This document shows, one piece after another, positions 9,264 to 18,583 of a DNA stretch of 64,000 nt (positions are counted from its first letter, which is position 1; every line of letters begins with the position of its first letter). Under the pieces are notes generated by a model. It saw only the letters and a list, made by a program, of their open reading frames with translations. It was not told the origin of the DNA and searched no databases. The stretch comes from Lentisalinibacter sp964427415 (GTDB lineage: Bacteria > Pseudomonadota > Gammaproteobacteria > Steroidobacterales > Woeseiaceae): positions 12,483 through 76,482 of the forward strand of contig CAYRUH010000014.1 of the NCBI GenBank assembly GCA_964427415.1, written 5' to 3'. The position numbers were made by a program, and so were the translations under genes.

Positions 9264-11129
9264 CTAACGCAGCACGTCGCAGAAGCAGTCGGCGTACGCG
9301 CCGCGGCGGTCGTTGAACCGGGCGATGTCCCGCCACGCGTCCTCGACGGCGCTCACCAGTGGCGCCAGCGGCGAGCCGCGGCCAGTGGACCCGGTCGCGG
9401 CCACGCCGGCCACCGTCGGGCCGATGCGGGAGTCCAGCAGTTGCAGCAGGAACTCCTGACCCGGCGTCAGCGGCCGCTCCACATACTTCACGCCGTAGGC
9501 GTCCGCCGCCAGTCCGGCACGCTCCGCCGCCGCCTCGATGGCATCGTCCAGGTCGCCGAATCGGTCGATCAGCCCGAACTCCAACGCGTCCTGCCCGGTC
9601 CAGACCCGGCCCTCGGCGATATCGCTGACCGTCTCGCGATCGAGGCCGCGCTGCTCGGCGACGCCGTCGACGAAATCGCGGTAGGTCGTATTCACCGTGA
9701 TTTCGATCGTGCGCCGGACCGTATCGCCCAGGGGCCGGTCCGGGCGCAGCGCGCCGGCCAGCGCCGTCGTACCCACCCCGTCCGTATTAATGCCGACTTT
9801 CTCCAGCGTGCGCTGGAATGTGGGGAACATGCCCACGACGCCGATGGAGCCCGTAATGGTCGTGGGGTGGGCCAGGATCTCGTCGCCGGCGGACGAAATC
9901 CAGTAACCGGCCGAGGCCGCCACACTGCTCATGGAGACGATCACAGGCCGCTCCGTCGCCTTGAAGGCCTGGATCTCGTCGAATATGAGCTCGGAGGCAA
10001 ACGTGCTGCCGCCGCCGCTGTCAACGCGCAACACCAGCGCCTTCACCGAATCGTCCTGTATGGCCCGGCGGATCAGATTGCTGGTGGACTCGCCGCCGAT
10101 GTTGCCGGCCGGCGCATCGCCCTCCACGACCGGGCCGGAGGCGACGACCACCGCCACGTTGCTCGCGCCCGCCTCGTCGCTGCGCAGCAGACGCTGGGCG
10201 TCCAGGTAGGCGTCCAGACCCACGGAGCGGTAGCTCTCGTCCTGCCCGCCGTCGGCGCCGGCGATGCCGATCATGTGTTCGCGGAACTCGGCTCGGGTGG
10301 TGATCCGGTCGGCCAGCCCCAGCCTGACGGCCATGTCCGAAAAACGACCGTTGCTCGCCTCCAGTTCCTCGGGCAGATTGTCGATGGCGCGCTGCAGGCC
10401 GGCGGCGTCGAGGCCGCGGGCGGCGGACACGCCGCCGAGCCAGGCCTGCCAGAGCTGATCCAGCAGATCCCGATTGGCGGATTCGGCGGCCTCCGACATG
10501 TCATTGCGGGTAAAGGGCTCCGCGTACGACTTGAAGGTGCCGGCGGTGAAGACGTTCCAGTCGATGCCGAGCTTGTCGATGGCGTCGCGGAAATAGTTGC
10601 GGTAGATGCCGTAGCCCTGCAGGAATACCATGCCGTGATCCTGCAGCCACACCTCGTCGGCGTGGGCGGCGATATAGTAGCCGGCCTGGGTGTAGGCGTT
10701 GCCCATGGCGATCACGGTCTTGCCCGATGCCTTGAAGGTCTCGATGGCATTCGCGACCGCCTGCAGCTTGGTGAGCCCGGCGCCGAGGAAACCGTCCAGC
10801 TCGAGCACCACCGCCGGGATGCGGTCATCCTCCGCGGCCCACTCGAGGGCATCCTGTATGTCTCGCAGCCGGGTCTGGCCGACGCCGTCGCCCATGGCCT
10901 CGGCCAGGGCGCGGTCCACCGGATTGCCCTCGAACTCCTCCACCAGGTAGCCCTCGGGCGCGATCACCAGCGCCGCCTTGCGCGGCAGTTCGGCCACCGG
11001 CGGCGACAAGGCCGCGACCACCAGCGCAAACAAGAACAACAGCACCAGCAGATGCAGGATCTTGCGGATGCCGTCCAGCCCGCGCCACAGGGCGCGCAGC
11101 ACTCTCATCAGGGCGTTTCCCAGGGCCAT
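9264..11129 (-). CDS. sppA: Signal peptide peptidase SppA (protease IV)
   Basis: 621 residues, long (67K-type) SppA. A membrane anchor lies at about 22-44, followed by two tandem ClpP-like peptidase S49 domains in the periplasm. The catalytic dyad is the general-base lysine K200 (TFKSYAEPF) and nucleophile S406 (AASAGYWIS), as in the E. coli enzyme. It degrades signal-peptide remnants in the inner membrane. It lies 79 bases downstream of dctM on the same strand, so it may be read through from the TRAP operon. Confidence 0.95.
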   Translation of the reverse strand: MALGNALMRVLRALWRGLDGIRKILHLLVLLFLFALVVAALSPPVAELPRKAALVIAPEGYLVEEFEGNPVDRALAEAMGDGVGQTRLRDIQDALEWAAEDDRIPAVVLELDGFLGAGLTKLQAVANAIETFKASGKTVIAMGNAYTQAGYYIAAHADEVWLQDHGMVFLQGYGIYRNYFRDAIDKLGIDWNVFTAGTFKSYAEPFTRNDMSEAAESANRDLLDQLWQAWLGGVSAARGLDAAGLQRAIDNLPEELEASNGRFSDMAVRLGLADRITTRAEFREHMIGIAGADGGQDESYRSVGLDAYLDAQRLLRSDEAGASNVAVVVASGPVVEGDAPAGNIGGESTSNLIRRAIQDDSVKALVLRVDSGGGSTFASELIFDEIQAFKATERPVIVSMSSVAASAGYWISSAGDEILAHPTTITGSIGVVGMFPTFQRTLEKVGINTDGVGTTALAGALRPDRPLGDTVRRTIEITVNTTYRDFVDGVAEQRGLDRETVSDIAEGRVWTGQDALEFGLIDRFGDLDDAIEAAAERAGLAADAYGVKYVERPLTPGQEFLLQLLDSRIGPTVAGVAATGSTGRGSPLAPLVSAVEDAWRDIARFNDRRGAYADCFCDVLR

Positions 11130-11208
11130 GCTCTCACTCCTCGTCCGACGCGCCTGCGCCGTTGTATCGAATCCGTAAAACGACGCCGGCGCCGCCGGCG
11201 AGCTGCGC

Positions 11209-12471
11209 TCAGACGCCCGGCAGCAGCCACAGGGACAGCGCCGGTACGTAGGTGATGATGATGACCGAGATCAGCAGAATCAACAGGAAAGGCAGGGTCG
11301 CCAGATAAACACGGACGATCGGCTCCTCGAAGCGATAACTGGCGATGAACAGATTGAGTCCCACGGGCGGCGTCAGATAGCCGAGCTGCATCGCGGCCAG
11401 AAAGATGATGCCGAGATGGATGGGGTGGATATCGTACTGCGCGGCGACCGGCAGGATCAGGGGCACCACCAGCACCAGCGCCGAGAAGATATCCAGTATC
11501 GCGCCCAGGATCAGCAGGAACACCAGCAGGAGCAACAGAAAAGTGAGCGGACCGCCCACGAACTGCTCCACGATGGCGAGCAGCTTCTGCGGAACGCCGG
11601 CGTCGATCATGATGTTGGTGGAAGCCAGCGAGACGCCCAGGATCACCAGGATGCCCCCCACCAGCAGCATGGACTCGCGCATGATCCGGGGCAGCTCGCG
11701 CAGCGGGATCTCCCGGAGCACGAAAACCTCGACGAAAACCACGTATAGCGCCGTCACCGCCGCTGCCTCCGAGACGCCGATGAGTCCGGAGTAGATGCCG
11801 CCCAGCACGACGACCGGCAACGGTATCTCCCAGGCGGACTCGCGCACCGCACCTGCCACCTCGCGCCAGGAGAAGTCCGACAGGGGCTGGCGCTGCCGGC
11901 GGTTCACCCACAGGCTCCAGCCCGAGAGCATGATCAGCATGAGCAGGCCGGGCAGCACGCCGGCGCGGAACAACTCGTCGATCGACTGCTGGGCGACCAC
12001 GCCGTAGAGGATCAATGGCAGCGACGGCGCGAACAGCAGGCCGAGACTGCCGGCGCTGGTGACCAGGCCCAGGTTGAATCGCTCCGGATAGCCCGCCTGG
12101 GTCAGCGCGGGATAGAGGATGGCACCCAGCGCAATGATGGTGACGCCCGAGGCGCCCGTGAATGCCGTGAAGAACGCGCAGGCGGCCAGCGCCACGATCG
12201 CCAGCCCGCCGGGCATCCAGCCCAGCAGGGCGCGGGTGATGCGCACCAGCCGACGCGGCGCGCCGCTCTCGCTCAGGACGAAGCCCGCGAACGTAAACAG
12301 CGGTATCGCCAGCAGAAACGGCATCGTCCCTACGCTGAAGAACTCGATGGCTACCGCGGAGAGGTCGATGTCTGCCTGGTAGTAGCCCCACATGGCGCTC
12401 GCGGCGATGACCGCGAACAGGGGCGCGCCGAGCAGCGCAAGCAGAAGCAGGATGCCGCCGAACAGGATCAT
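11209..12471 (-). CDS. dctM: TRAP transporter large permease subunit (DctM family)
   Basis: 420 residues with about a dozen hydrophobic segments, typical of the DctM/DedA-like large subunit that forms the elevator part of TRAP transporters. Family-typical stretches are GAILDIFSALVLVVP and MQLGYLTPPVGLNLF. The ATG at 12471 overlaps the dctQ stop (ATGA); the frame extends further upstream into dctQ but has no family match there. The substrate, a carboxylate or related organic acid, cannot be read from the sequence. Confidence 0.92.
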   Translation of the reverse strand: MILFGGILLLLALLGAPLFAVIAASAMWGYYQADIDLSAVAIEFFSVGTMPFLLAIPLFTFAGFVLSESGAPRRLVRITRALLGWMPGGLAIVALAACAFFTAFTGASGVTIIALGAILYPALTQAGYPERFNLGLVTSAGSLGLLFAPSLPLILYGVVAQQSIDELFRAGVLPGLLMLIMLSGWSLWVNRRQRQPLSDFSWREVAGAVRESAWEIPLPVVVLGGIYSGLIGVSEAAAVTALYVVFVEVFVLREIPLRELPRIMRESMLLVGGILVILGVSLASTNIMIDAGVPQKLLAIVEQFVGGPLTFLLLLLVFLLILGAILDIFSALVLVVPLILPVAAQYDIHPIHLGIIFLAAMQLGYLTPPVGLNLFIASYRFEEPIVRVYLATLPFLLILLISVIIITYVPALSLWLLPGV

Positions 12472-13001
12472 CACGGCTCCCGGTAACGCAGGCGGTTGCC
12501 GAGGCGCACGGCGCTCGAGCCGGTGAACAGCAGATAGCGCCACGCCATCAGCCCGAAGGCGATCGGCATGACGATCTGGAACCACCAGGCCGGTAGTCCG
12601 TCGACCAGCTGGTCACCGAACTCCCACGCCGAATACACGAAGCGCCCCGAATGCCACGCCAGCAGGGCGCAGACCGCCGCGGTGAAGGTATTGACCGACA
12701 GCTCACAGATCAGCCGCAGTCCCGGCGAGAGGAAGCGCGAGACCACGTCGATGCTGATGTGCTTGTCGGCGCGGCTGGCTGCCACCGCGCCGAACAGGGC
12801 CACCCACAGCACCATCAGCTTCAGCACCTCATCGGCCCAGATAAAGCTGAAATCGAAGGCGTTGCGGATGATGATCTGCGTGGTGGCCAGCAGGATCATG
12901 GCCGACAGCAGGACGATGAGGACCACGTCCTCCAGCAGCCGGCCTGCACGCTCCAGGCGCTCGCTCAGGCGCCCGCCGAGACGCCCGGGCGCCTCCGTCA
13001 C
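12471..13001 (-). CDS. dctQ: TRAP transporter small permease subunit (DctQ family)
   Basis: 176 residues, four membrane helices. Typical DctQ motifs are RNAFDFSFIWADEVLKLMVLWVALFG, here at about 48-73, and ADKHISIDVVSRFL. The GTG at 13001 overlaps the dctP stop (GTGA), and the gene overlaps dctM by four bases at its other end. Longer upstream frames run out of phase inside dctP and are rejected. The small subunit scaffolds DctM in the inner membrane. Confidence 0.9.
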   Translation of the reverse strand: MTEAPGRLGGRLSERLERAGRLLEDVVLIVLLSAMILLATTQIIIRNAFDFSFIWADEVLKLMVLWVALFGAVAASRADKHISIDVVSRFLSPGLRLICELSVNTFTAAVCALLAWHSGRFVYSAWEFGDQLVDGLPAWWFQIVMPIAFGLMAWRYLLFTGSSAVRLGNRLRYREP

Positions 13002-14023
13002 GGGCTGCCGCCGTCCGCCTGTGCCGCCGCGGCGGCCTGGGTGCGGTACTCGGCCAGCAACGCCTGCACCTCTTCCAGCAACTCCGGCGAGAGGTAGCCC
13101 TCTTCCGCCAGGCTCTCGTTCGCGGCCATGACCGGCTCGCGCCAGCGGTCGATGGCGCCGTCCACCGGCTCCACGAACTCCACGCCCGTGTTGGCCAGCG
13201 CAACCAGCGCCTGCTCGTTGTCGGTCTGGTCGATGCGGTCGAAATTCTCGTACACGCGGTTCATGGCTTCGTCGACCACCGCCTGATCGGCGTCCGACAG
13301 GCGGGAGAAGGTGCGCTTGTCGATCGCGAGATAACCCAGCGTGTAGAGCAGCGGCAGCTCGGTCAGGTAATCCACCTTGGTGTGCCACTGCAGCACCAGC
13401 ACCGCCACCGGCGGCGAGGCGACAATGTCGATCAGGCCGGTCTGCAGGCCGGTCAGCACGTCGGTCACCGGCAGCGTCACCGGCGAGAGATCGAGCGCCT
13501 CCATCGCCCGGTAGCTGATCTGGTCGTCCTCCGGCACCCAGACCTTCTTGCCCTTCAGATCGTCCACCGAGCGCACTGGCGTGTTGGAGAGGAAGCGGGC
13601 GAAGCCGCCGCCTGCGAAACCGAAACTGACGAAGCCGGCCTCCTCGAGTCCGGCCTCGAGCTTCGGGTCGATACGCTTGCGCACGTACTGGACCTCGGCG
13701 TGGTTTTCGAACAGCAGCGGCAGGCCGTAGATGTTCAGGTCCGGATAGTACTGCTCCATGCTGTTAGCGGTGAAGACACCGCCGTGCAGCTGGCCGATGC
13801 GAATTTTTCGCAGGACTTTCTTGTCGTCGCCCATGACGCCGCCGCCATAGAGCTTGATGTTCACCCGGCCGTCGGTGCGCTCGGCGATCTCCGTGGACGC
13901 CGCCCGCATATCCTTCATCCAGGTTGACCCCTCGGGGGCGATGGTGGCGATCTTCAGATCGACCGCGGACGCCGTACCGGAGACCAGCAGCAGCGTGATG
14001 AGGGCAATGGTTCGGGCATTCAT
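12998..14023 (-). CDS. dctP: TRAP transporter periplasmic substrate-binding protein (DctP family)
   Basis: 341 residues. The signal peptide is residues 1-20 (ends SGTASA), then a DctP-type binding fold with IATIAPEGSTWMKDM and VPEDDQISYRAM. LQTGLIDIVASPPVAVL is typical of the DctP group. ATG at 14023 is preceded by AGGGAG on the minus strand. First of three overlapping TRAP genes and directly downstream of a TatT lipoprotein gene, which suggests a TatT-assisted TRAP system. The ligand is unknown. Confidence 0.92.
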   Translation of the reverse strand: MNARTIALITLLLVSGTASAVDLKIATIAPEGSTWMKDMRAASTEIAERTDGRVNIKLYGGGVMGDDKKVLRKIRIGQLHGGVFTANSMEQYYPDLNIYGLPLLFENHAEVQYVRKRIDPKLEAGLEEAGFVSFGFAGGGFARFLSNTPVRSVDDLKGKKVWVPEDDQISYRAMEALDLSPVTLPVTDVLTGLQTGLIDIVASPPVAVLVLQWHTKVDYLTELPLLYTLGYLAIDKRTFSRLSDADQAVVDEAMNRVYENFDRIDQTDNEQALVALANTGVEFVEPVDGAIDRWREPVMAANESLAEEGYLSPELLEEVQALLAEYRTQAAAAAQADGGSP

Positions 14024-14066
14024 GGCTTGCACTCCCTGTGAGTAGCTCTTCGCTCGCAGTCCGGAC

Positions 14067-14942
14067 TCAGAAATACGCATCGGCGCTCTCGAGCAGCACC
14101 TCGGCGTCGCGCTGAGCCAGCGTGTTCGTGAGGGTATAACCGGGCACGACGGGATCGGCCTCGAGCACCTCTTTCAGCAGCCGGTCGTGCAGATCCCGCT
14201 CGTAGAGCAGGCGTGCGTAGCCCCGGGCGTACTCCACCTTCACGGACAGGTCCCTGCCGCCAGTGAGTTCGATGGCGCGCTCGAAATAGTTTCGTGCAAG
14301 TTCCGGTTCGCCGCCGAGAGACGGCGGGCGGAGTGTCGCAAGAATGCCGAGATAGGTATAGAGCTGCGCATGGTACTCGCCGTCGTCCAGCACGACCAGG
14401 CGCTCCAGTACCGCCTCCATCCGGGGCAGCTCCGCCAGCGAGTTCCAGTCGTCGCTGTGCGCGCGTATATAGGCCAGCGAGGACAGTGCGTAGCTGTAGA
14501 GCGCATCGGCGTCTGCCGGCCTCAGTCCGGCCAGGGTCTGCTCGAAAGCGCCGTAGTCCTGCTGGTCCCAGGCGCAGGCCGGCCGGTACTCGAGGCACAG
14601 GGAGCGCTCGCCGTAGCTGCGGGCGCGCTCGGTCAGCCGCCGGGCGCGCTCCGGATCGTCGGCGAACACCGCGCCGTAGGAGGCATACAGCTCGGCGGCA
14701 GCCTGCAGCACGGCCGGGTCGTCGGGGTTGCCCTCCACCAGGCTGTCCAGCAGCAGCAGATACGCCGGCGCACCATCGCGCACCGTCTCCGGATCCGTCT
14801 GGTTCAGCACGGCGGAACCCAGGTTATCGGCGAACCCCGACGCGGCGGAGGATATCAGCGAGGCACAGCCGGTCGAGACCAAGGCCGCCGCCATCAGGCC
14901 GACCAGGCCCGCGCGGCTCGTGTTGCGGGAGCATTCCGTCAT
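14067..14942 (-). CDS. TatT-family TRAP-associated lipoprotein
   Basis: About 291 residues. A short positively charged start and hydrophobic stretch end in a lipobox-like STGC with the lipidated Cys at about 26. The rest is alpha-helical and TPR-like: APAYLLLLDSLVEGNPDDPA, AAAELYASYGAVF, YFERAIELTGGRD. These features match the TatT component family (structurally known from Treponema as a trimeric lipoprotein working with DctP). The start is uncertain: ATG at 14942 is chosen, TTG at 14984 is the alternative. It is the first gene of the TRAP operon. Confidence 0.85.
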   Translation of the reverse strand: MTECSRNTSRAGLVGLMAAALVSTGCASLISSAASGFADNLGSAVLNQTDPETVRDGAPAYLLLLDSLVEGNPDDPAVLQAAAELYASYGAVFADDPERARRLTERARSYGERSLCLEYRPACAWDQQDYGAFEQTLAGLRPADADALYSYALSSLAYIRAHSDDWNSLAELPRMEAVLERLVVLDDGEYHAQLYTYLGILATLRPPSLGGEPELARNYFERAIELTGGRDLSVKVEYARGYARLLYERDLHDRLLKEVLEADPVVPGYTLTNTLAQRDAEVLLESADAYF

Positions 14943-15004
14943 GTCAGCTGTGACCCCGGCCGGCAGGCTTCGTTCCTCCGGCAAACGGGGTTACGGCATG
15001 GCCG

Positions 15005-15349
15005 TCAGATCTTCTCGCGGATCCTGGCGGCCTTGCCCGTGCGTCCGCGCAGATAGTAGAGCTTGGCGCGGCGCACGTCGCCCTTACGCTTCACGATGAT
15101 GTCGCCGATCGAGGGGCTGTAAGTCTGGAAGACGCGCTCCACGCCCTCGCCATGGGACATCTTGCGCACGGTGAACGAGGAGTTCAGGCCACGGTTGCGC
15201 TTGGCGATCACCACGCCCTCGTAGGACTGGAGCCGCTCCCGGTCGCCTTCCTTGACGCGCACCTGCACGGCTACCGTGTCGCCCGGGGCGAACTCGGGAA
15301 TCTCGCGCTGCATCTGTTCCTGCTCCAAAGCGTCGATGACCTTGCTCAT
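15005..15349 (-). CDS. rplS: 50S ribosomal protein L19
   Basis: 114 residues, standard length. Conserved L19 features: IPEFAPGDTVAVQVRVKEGD, RLQSYEGVVIAKRNRG and the C-terminal KLYYLRGRTGKAARI. L19 sits at the 30S-50S interface. ATG at 15349 gives the usual MSKVIDALE start. Last gene of rpsP-rimM-trmD-rplS, the classic order. Confidence 0.98.
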   Translation of the reverse strand: MSKVIDALEQEQMQREIPEFAPGDTVAVQVRVKEGDRERLQSYEGVVIAKRNRGLNSSFTVRKMSHGEGVERVFQTYSPSIGDIIVKRKGDVRRAKLYYLRGRTGKAARIREKI

Positions 15350-15386
15350 GGCTTGTTCCTGCTGTCTCAGTCGAATGTTGAATGTC

Positions 15387-16145
15387 TTACCGTAGTCCGG
15401 CCAAGGCATCCTCTGCCTCGGCCTTGTATTCCTCGAGCAGCTCGCGCTCCTCGGCCGTCATCTGCCTGTCGCACAGCAGATCCGGCCGCCGCGCCCAGGT
15501 CCTGCCGAGCGACTGCTTCAGCCGCCAGCGGGCGATGGCCCGGTGGTCGCCCGAGGTGAGCACCGCCGGCACACGCCGGCCGTCCACGAGCTCCGGACGG
15601 GTGTAGTGCGGGCAGTCCAGCAGTCCCGTCTCGAACGACTCCTGCACCGCAGACTCCGCGTCGCCCAGTGCCCCCGGCAGCAACCGCACCGTGGCATCGA
15701 TGACCGCCATCGCCGCGACCTCGCCGCCGCTGAGGACGAAGTCCCCGACCGAGACCTCCTCGTCGACGCCGGCCTCGATCAGCCGTTCGTCGACGCCCTC
15801 GTAGCGTCCGGCCACCAGCACCAGCGCCGGCCGTGTCGCATACTGCCGCGCGAGGCCCTGGTCGAAGCGCCTGCCCTGGGGACTCAGGTACACCACCCGG
15901 GCCCCGTCTCCGGTCCGTCCACGAGCCGCGTCGACCGCGGCCGCGAGCGGGCCGAACTTCATTACCATGCCCGGGCCGCCGCCGTAGGGCCTGTCGTCCA
16001 CCGTGCGGTGCACGTCCTCGGTGAAATCCCGGGGATTCACCGCGCCCAGCGATACCAGCCCGCCGTCCACAGCCCGACCGACCACGCCGAAGCGGCCGAC
16101 GGTCAGGACCTCGTCAGGGAACAGGCTGACCACTTCGATATGCAC
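15387..16145 (-). CDS. trmD: tRNA (guanine-37-N1)-methyltransferase TrmD
   Basis: 252 residues. A SPOUT-fold methyltransferase that makes m1G37 and prevents +1 frameshifting. Signatures are YGGGPGMVM, AGRYEGVDERLIE and the knot region VGDFVLSGGEVAAM. The start is GTG at 16145, four bases after the rimM stop. Confidence 0.97.
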   Translation of the reverse strand: MHIEVVSLFPDEVLTVGRFGVVGRAVDGGLVSLGAVNPRDFTEDVHRTVDDRPYGGGPGMVMKFGPLAAAVDAARGRTGDGARVVYLSPQGRRFDQGLARQYATRPALVLVAGRYEGVDERLIEAGVDEEVSVGDFVLSGGEVAAMAVIDATVRLLPGALGDAESAVQESFETGLLDCPHYTRPELVDGRRVPAVLTSGDHRAIARWRLKQSLGRTWARRPDLLCDRQMTAEERELLEEYKAEAEDALAGLR

Positions 16146-16149
16146 TGGG

Positions 16150-16686
16150 TCAGCTCCACTCCCAGTCGACGACGATGCAACCTTCGTTTAGGCGCACCAA
16201 CTTCACGATCCGGTCGACCACGAACGGGATCAGCAGATCTTCTCCCTCACCGCGCTCGACCACCATCACGTCGTGCGCGCCGGTCTCCAGCATCTGGCCG
16301 ACCCGGCCCAGCCGCTCGCCGCGGCTGTCGCGCACGTCCAGGCCGATCAGATCGGCCCAGTAATACTCTCCTTCTCCTGGCTCCGGCAGGCTCGATCGCT
16401 CGACGGCGATCTCCGCCCCGACCCACTCCTCCGCCGTGTCACGGTCCTCGATGGACTCCAGCGCGGCGATGATCGTCCGTCCTTCGGCGCGTCCGTCCCG
16501 CACCCGCACCAGGCGTCGCTCCCGGCCCCTGCTCAGCCACCACCGCGGGTAGGCGAGTACGTTCTCACGGGGATTGGTGTAAGAGAACACCTTCACCCAT
16601 CCCAGTATGCCGTAGACGCCGCTGATCTGACCGAGGGTTATCGGGGCGACCAGGTCGCCGGCGCCCGCCGGCTCGCGTCCTTCCAC
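16150..16686 (-). CDS. rimM: Ribosome maturation factor RimM
   Basis: 178 residues. The N-terminal RimM barrel contains GQISGVYGILGWVKVFSYT and the C-terminal PRC-barrel contains EYYWADLIGLDV and LLIPFVVDRIV. RimM assists 16S processing and 30S head assembly through S19. The start appears to be GTG at 16686. It lies between rpsP and trmD, as expected. Confidence 0.96.
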   Translation of the reverse strand: MEGREPAGAGDLVAPITLGQISGVYGILGWVKVFSYTNPRENVLAYPRWWLSRGRERRLVRVRDGRAEGRTIIAALESIEDRDTAEEWVGAEIAVERSSLPEPGEGEYYWADLIGLDVRDSRGERLGRVGQMLETGAHDVMVVERGEGEDLLIPFVVDRIVKLVRLNEGCIVVDWEWS

Positions 16687-16709
16687 GGTCCCGCCTGGCG
16701 GGATGCGGC

Positions 16710-16967
16710 TCAGGCGCTGGCGGCGGTCTTGCGGGCCTGCTTCAGCAGTGCAGCCACCCGCTCGGACGGCCGGGCGCCCTGACCGATCCAGTGCTCGACA
16801 CGGGCCACGTCCAGACGCAGGGACTCCTCTGTCTCCCTGGCATGGGGATCAAAGAAGCCGAGCCGCTCGATGTAGCGGCCGTCCCGCCGGTTGCGGCTGT
16901 CGGTCACGATGACGTGGTAGAAGGGCTTTTTCTTCGCCCCTCCCCTGGTTAACCGGATGCTCACCAT
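16710..16967 (-). CDS. rpsP: 30S ribosomal protein S16
   Basis: 85 residues, standard size. MVSIRLTRGGAKKKPFYHV is the conserved S16 start and ERLGFFDPHA follows. First gene of the rpsP-rimM-trmD-rplS operon; the 155 bases between it and ffh should hold its promoter, but I cannot point to a convincing one. Confidence 0.97.
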   Translation of the reverse strand: MVSIRLTRGGAKKKPFYHVIVTDSRNRRDGRYIERLGFFDPHARETEESLRLDVARVEHWIGQGARPSERVAALLKQARKTAASA

Positions 16968-17122
16968 GTACTAATGGACCTCGCCCATTCTCGAATCTGA
17001 AACCATTATTTGAAAACAATAGACGCGGGCGCAGTTCAACCCTCGGCCCGGCGCCCGAGAAAACACGGTAGTTTACTGCAATGGAGGGAAAAGTGAAGAA
17101 CTTTTAGGGCGTTCGCACCTGA

Positions 17123-18484
17123 TCAGCGGCCCATGGGCGGCATCCCGCCGCCGGGCATGCCGCGCATCAGCTTCTTCATACCGCCCTTCGAGAAACGCTT
17201 CATCATCTTCTCCATCTGGGTGTACTGCTTCAGCAGCCGGTTCACGTCCTGCACCTGTACGCCGCTGCCCGCGGCAATACGCCGCTTGCGTGAGCCGTTG
17301 ATGATCTTCGGAAAACGCCGCTCGCCAGGGGTCATGGAATTGATGATGGCGATCTGGCGGCGCAGCTGGCCGTCGTCGGCCTGTCCCTTCAGTGCCGCCG
17401 GGTTGATCCTGCCCATGCCCGGCAGCTTGTCAAGCAGGGACTCCAGCCCGCCCATCTCCAGCATCTGCTGGAATTGATCCCGCATGTCCGTCAGGGTGAA
17501 GCCCGTGCCCTTCGCGATCTTGCCGGCGAGCTTCTCCGCCTTCCTGCGATCGATCTTCTGCTCGACCTCCTCCACAAGAGACAGCACGTCGCCCATGCCG
17601 AGGATGCGGGTGGCCATGCGCCCGGGGTGGAAGACCTCCAGCGCGTCCGTCTTCTCACCGACGCCCATGAAGCGGATGGGCTTGCCAGTGATCTCGCGCA
17701 CCGACAGCGCCACGCCGCCGCGCGCGTCGCCGTCTGCCTTGGTGAGGATGGCGCCGGTGAGGGGCAGCGCCTCGGAGAAGGCCCGGGCCGCATTCACGGC
17801 ATCCTGGCCCGCCATCGCATCGATCACGAACAGGGTCTCGTGGGGCGAGGCCAGCTCGTGCACGGCACGGACCTCGCTCATCATCTCGTCGTCGACGTGC
17901 AGGCGCCCCGCCGTGTCGACGATGAGCACGTCAGCAAAGCCGCGCCGGGCCTCCTCCAGCGCCCGCTGCGCGATGGCCGTGGGCGGCTCCGAGGCCTCGG
18001 ACGGGATCCACTCGGCGCCCACCTCGCCCGCCAGACGCTCCAGCTGGAGGATGGCGGCCGGCCGATGCACGTCGACGCTCACCAGTGCGACGGACTTCTT
18101 CTCCTTCTCGATCAGGCGCCGGGCGAGCTTCGCCGCGGTGGTGGTCTTACCCGCGCCCTGCAGGCCGGCCAGCAGGATGACCACCGGCGGCTGCGCACGC
18201 AGGTCCAGCGCTTCGGTCTCCCCGCCCAGCACTCGCTCCAGCTCGCCCTGGATGATCTTGACGAAGGCCTGGCCGGGGGTGAGGCTGCGTGAGACTTCCT
18301 CGCCCAGCGCGCGCTCGCGCACCCGGCCAACGAAGTCTTTGACCACCGGCAGGGCCACGTCGGCCTCGAGCAGGGCCATACGCACCTGTCGCAGGGTCTC
18401 CCTGATGTTTTCTTCGGTGATGCGGCCCTTGCCCGTGAGGGATTTCGCCGCACCACTCAGTCGGTCGCTGAGATTATCGAACAT
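17123..18484 (-). CDS. ffh: Signal recognition particle protein Ffh
   Basis: 453 residues. NG GTPase domain: P-loop GLQGAGKTTTAAKLA, DTAGR, TKADGDARGG. The methionine-rich M domain follows and ends MEKMMKRFSKGGMKKL with a GMPGGGMPPMGR tail. Ffh binds 4.5S RNA and targets inner-membrane proteins to FtsY. It is upstream of rpsP on the same strand. Confidence 0.98.
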   Translation of the reverse strand: MFDNLSDRLSGAAKSLTGKGRITEENIRETLRQVRMALLEADVALPVVKDFVGRVRERALGEEVSRSLTPGQAFVKIIQGELERVLGGETEALDLRAQPPVVILLAGLQGAGKTTTAAKLARRLIEKEKKSVALVSVDVHRPAAILQLERLAGEVGAEWIPSEASEPPTAIAQRALEEARRGFADVLIVDTAGRLHVDDEMMSEVRAVHELASPHETLFVIDAMAGQDAVNAARAFSEALPLTGAILTKADGDARGGVALSVREITGKPIRFMGVGEKTDALEVFHPGRMATRILGMGDVLSLVEEVEQKIDRRKAEKLAGKIAKGTGFTLTDMRDQFQQMLEMGGLESLLDKLPGMGRINPAALKGQADDGQLRRQIAIINSMTPGERRFPKIINGSRKRRIAAGSGVQVQDVNRLLKQYTQMEKMMKRFSKGGMKKLMRGMPGGGMPPMGR

Positions 18485-18583
18485 ACTGCCGTCGCCCGCG
18501 GGCGTGAGTGATCCGAGGCCGTGACGGCCTTTGACAGCGGCTTATTCTAGCGGTTCGGCGGCCGGCCGGAAAACAACCGCCGC

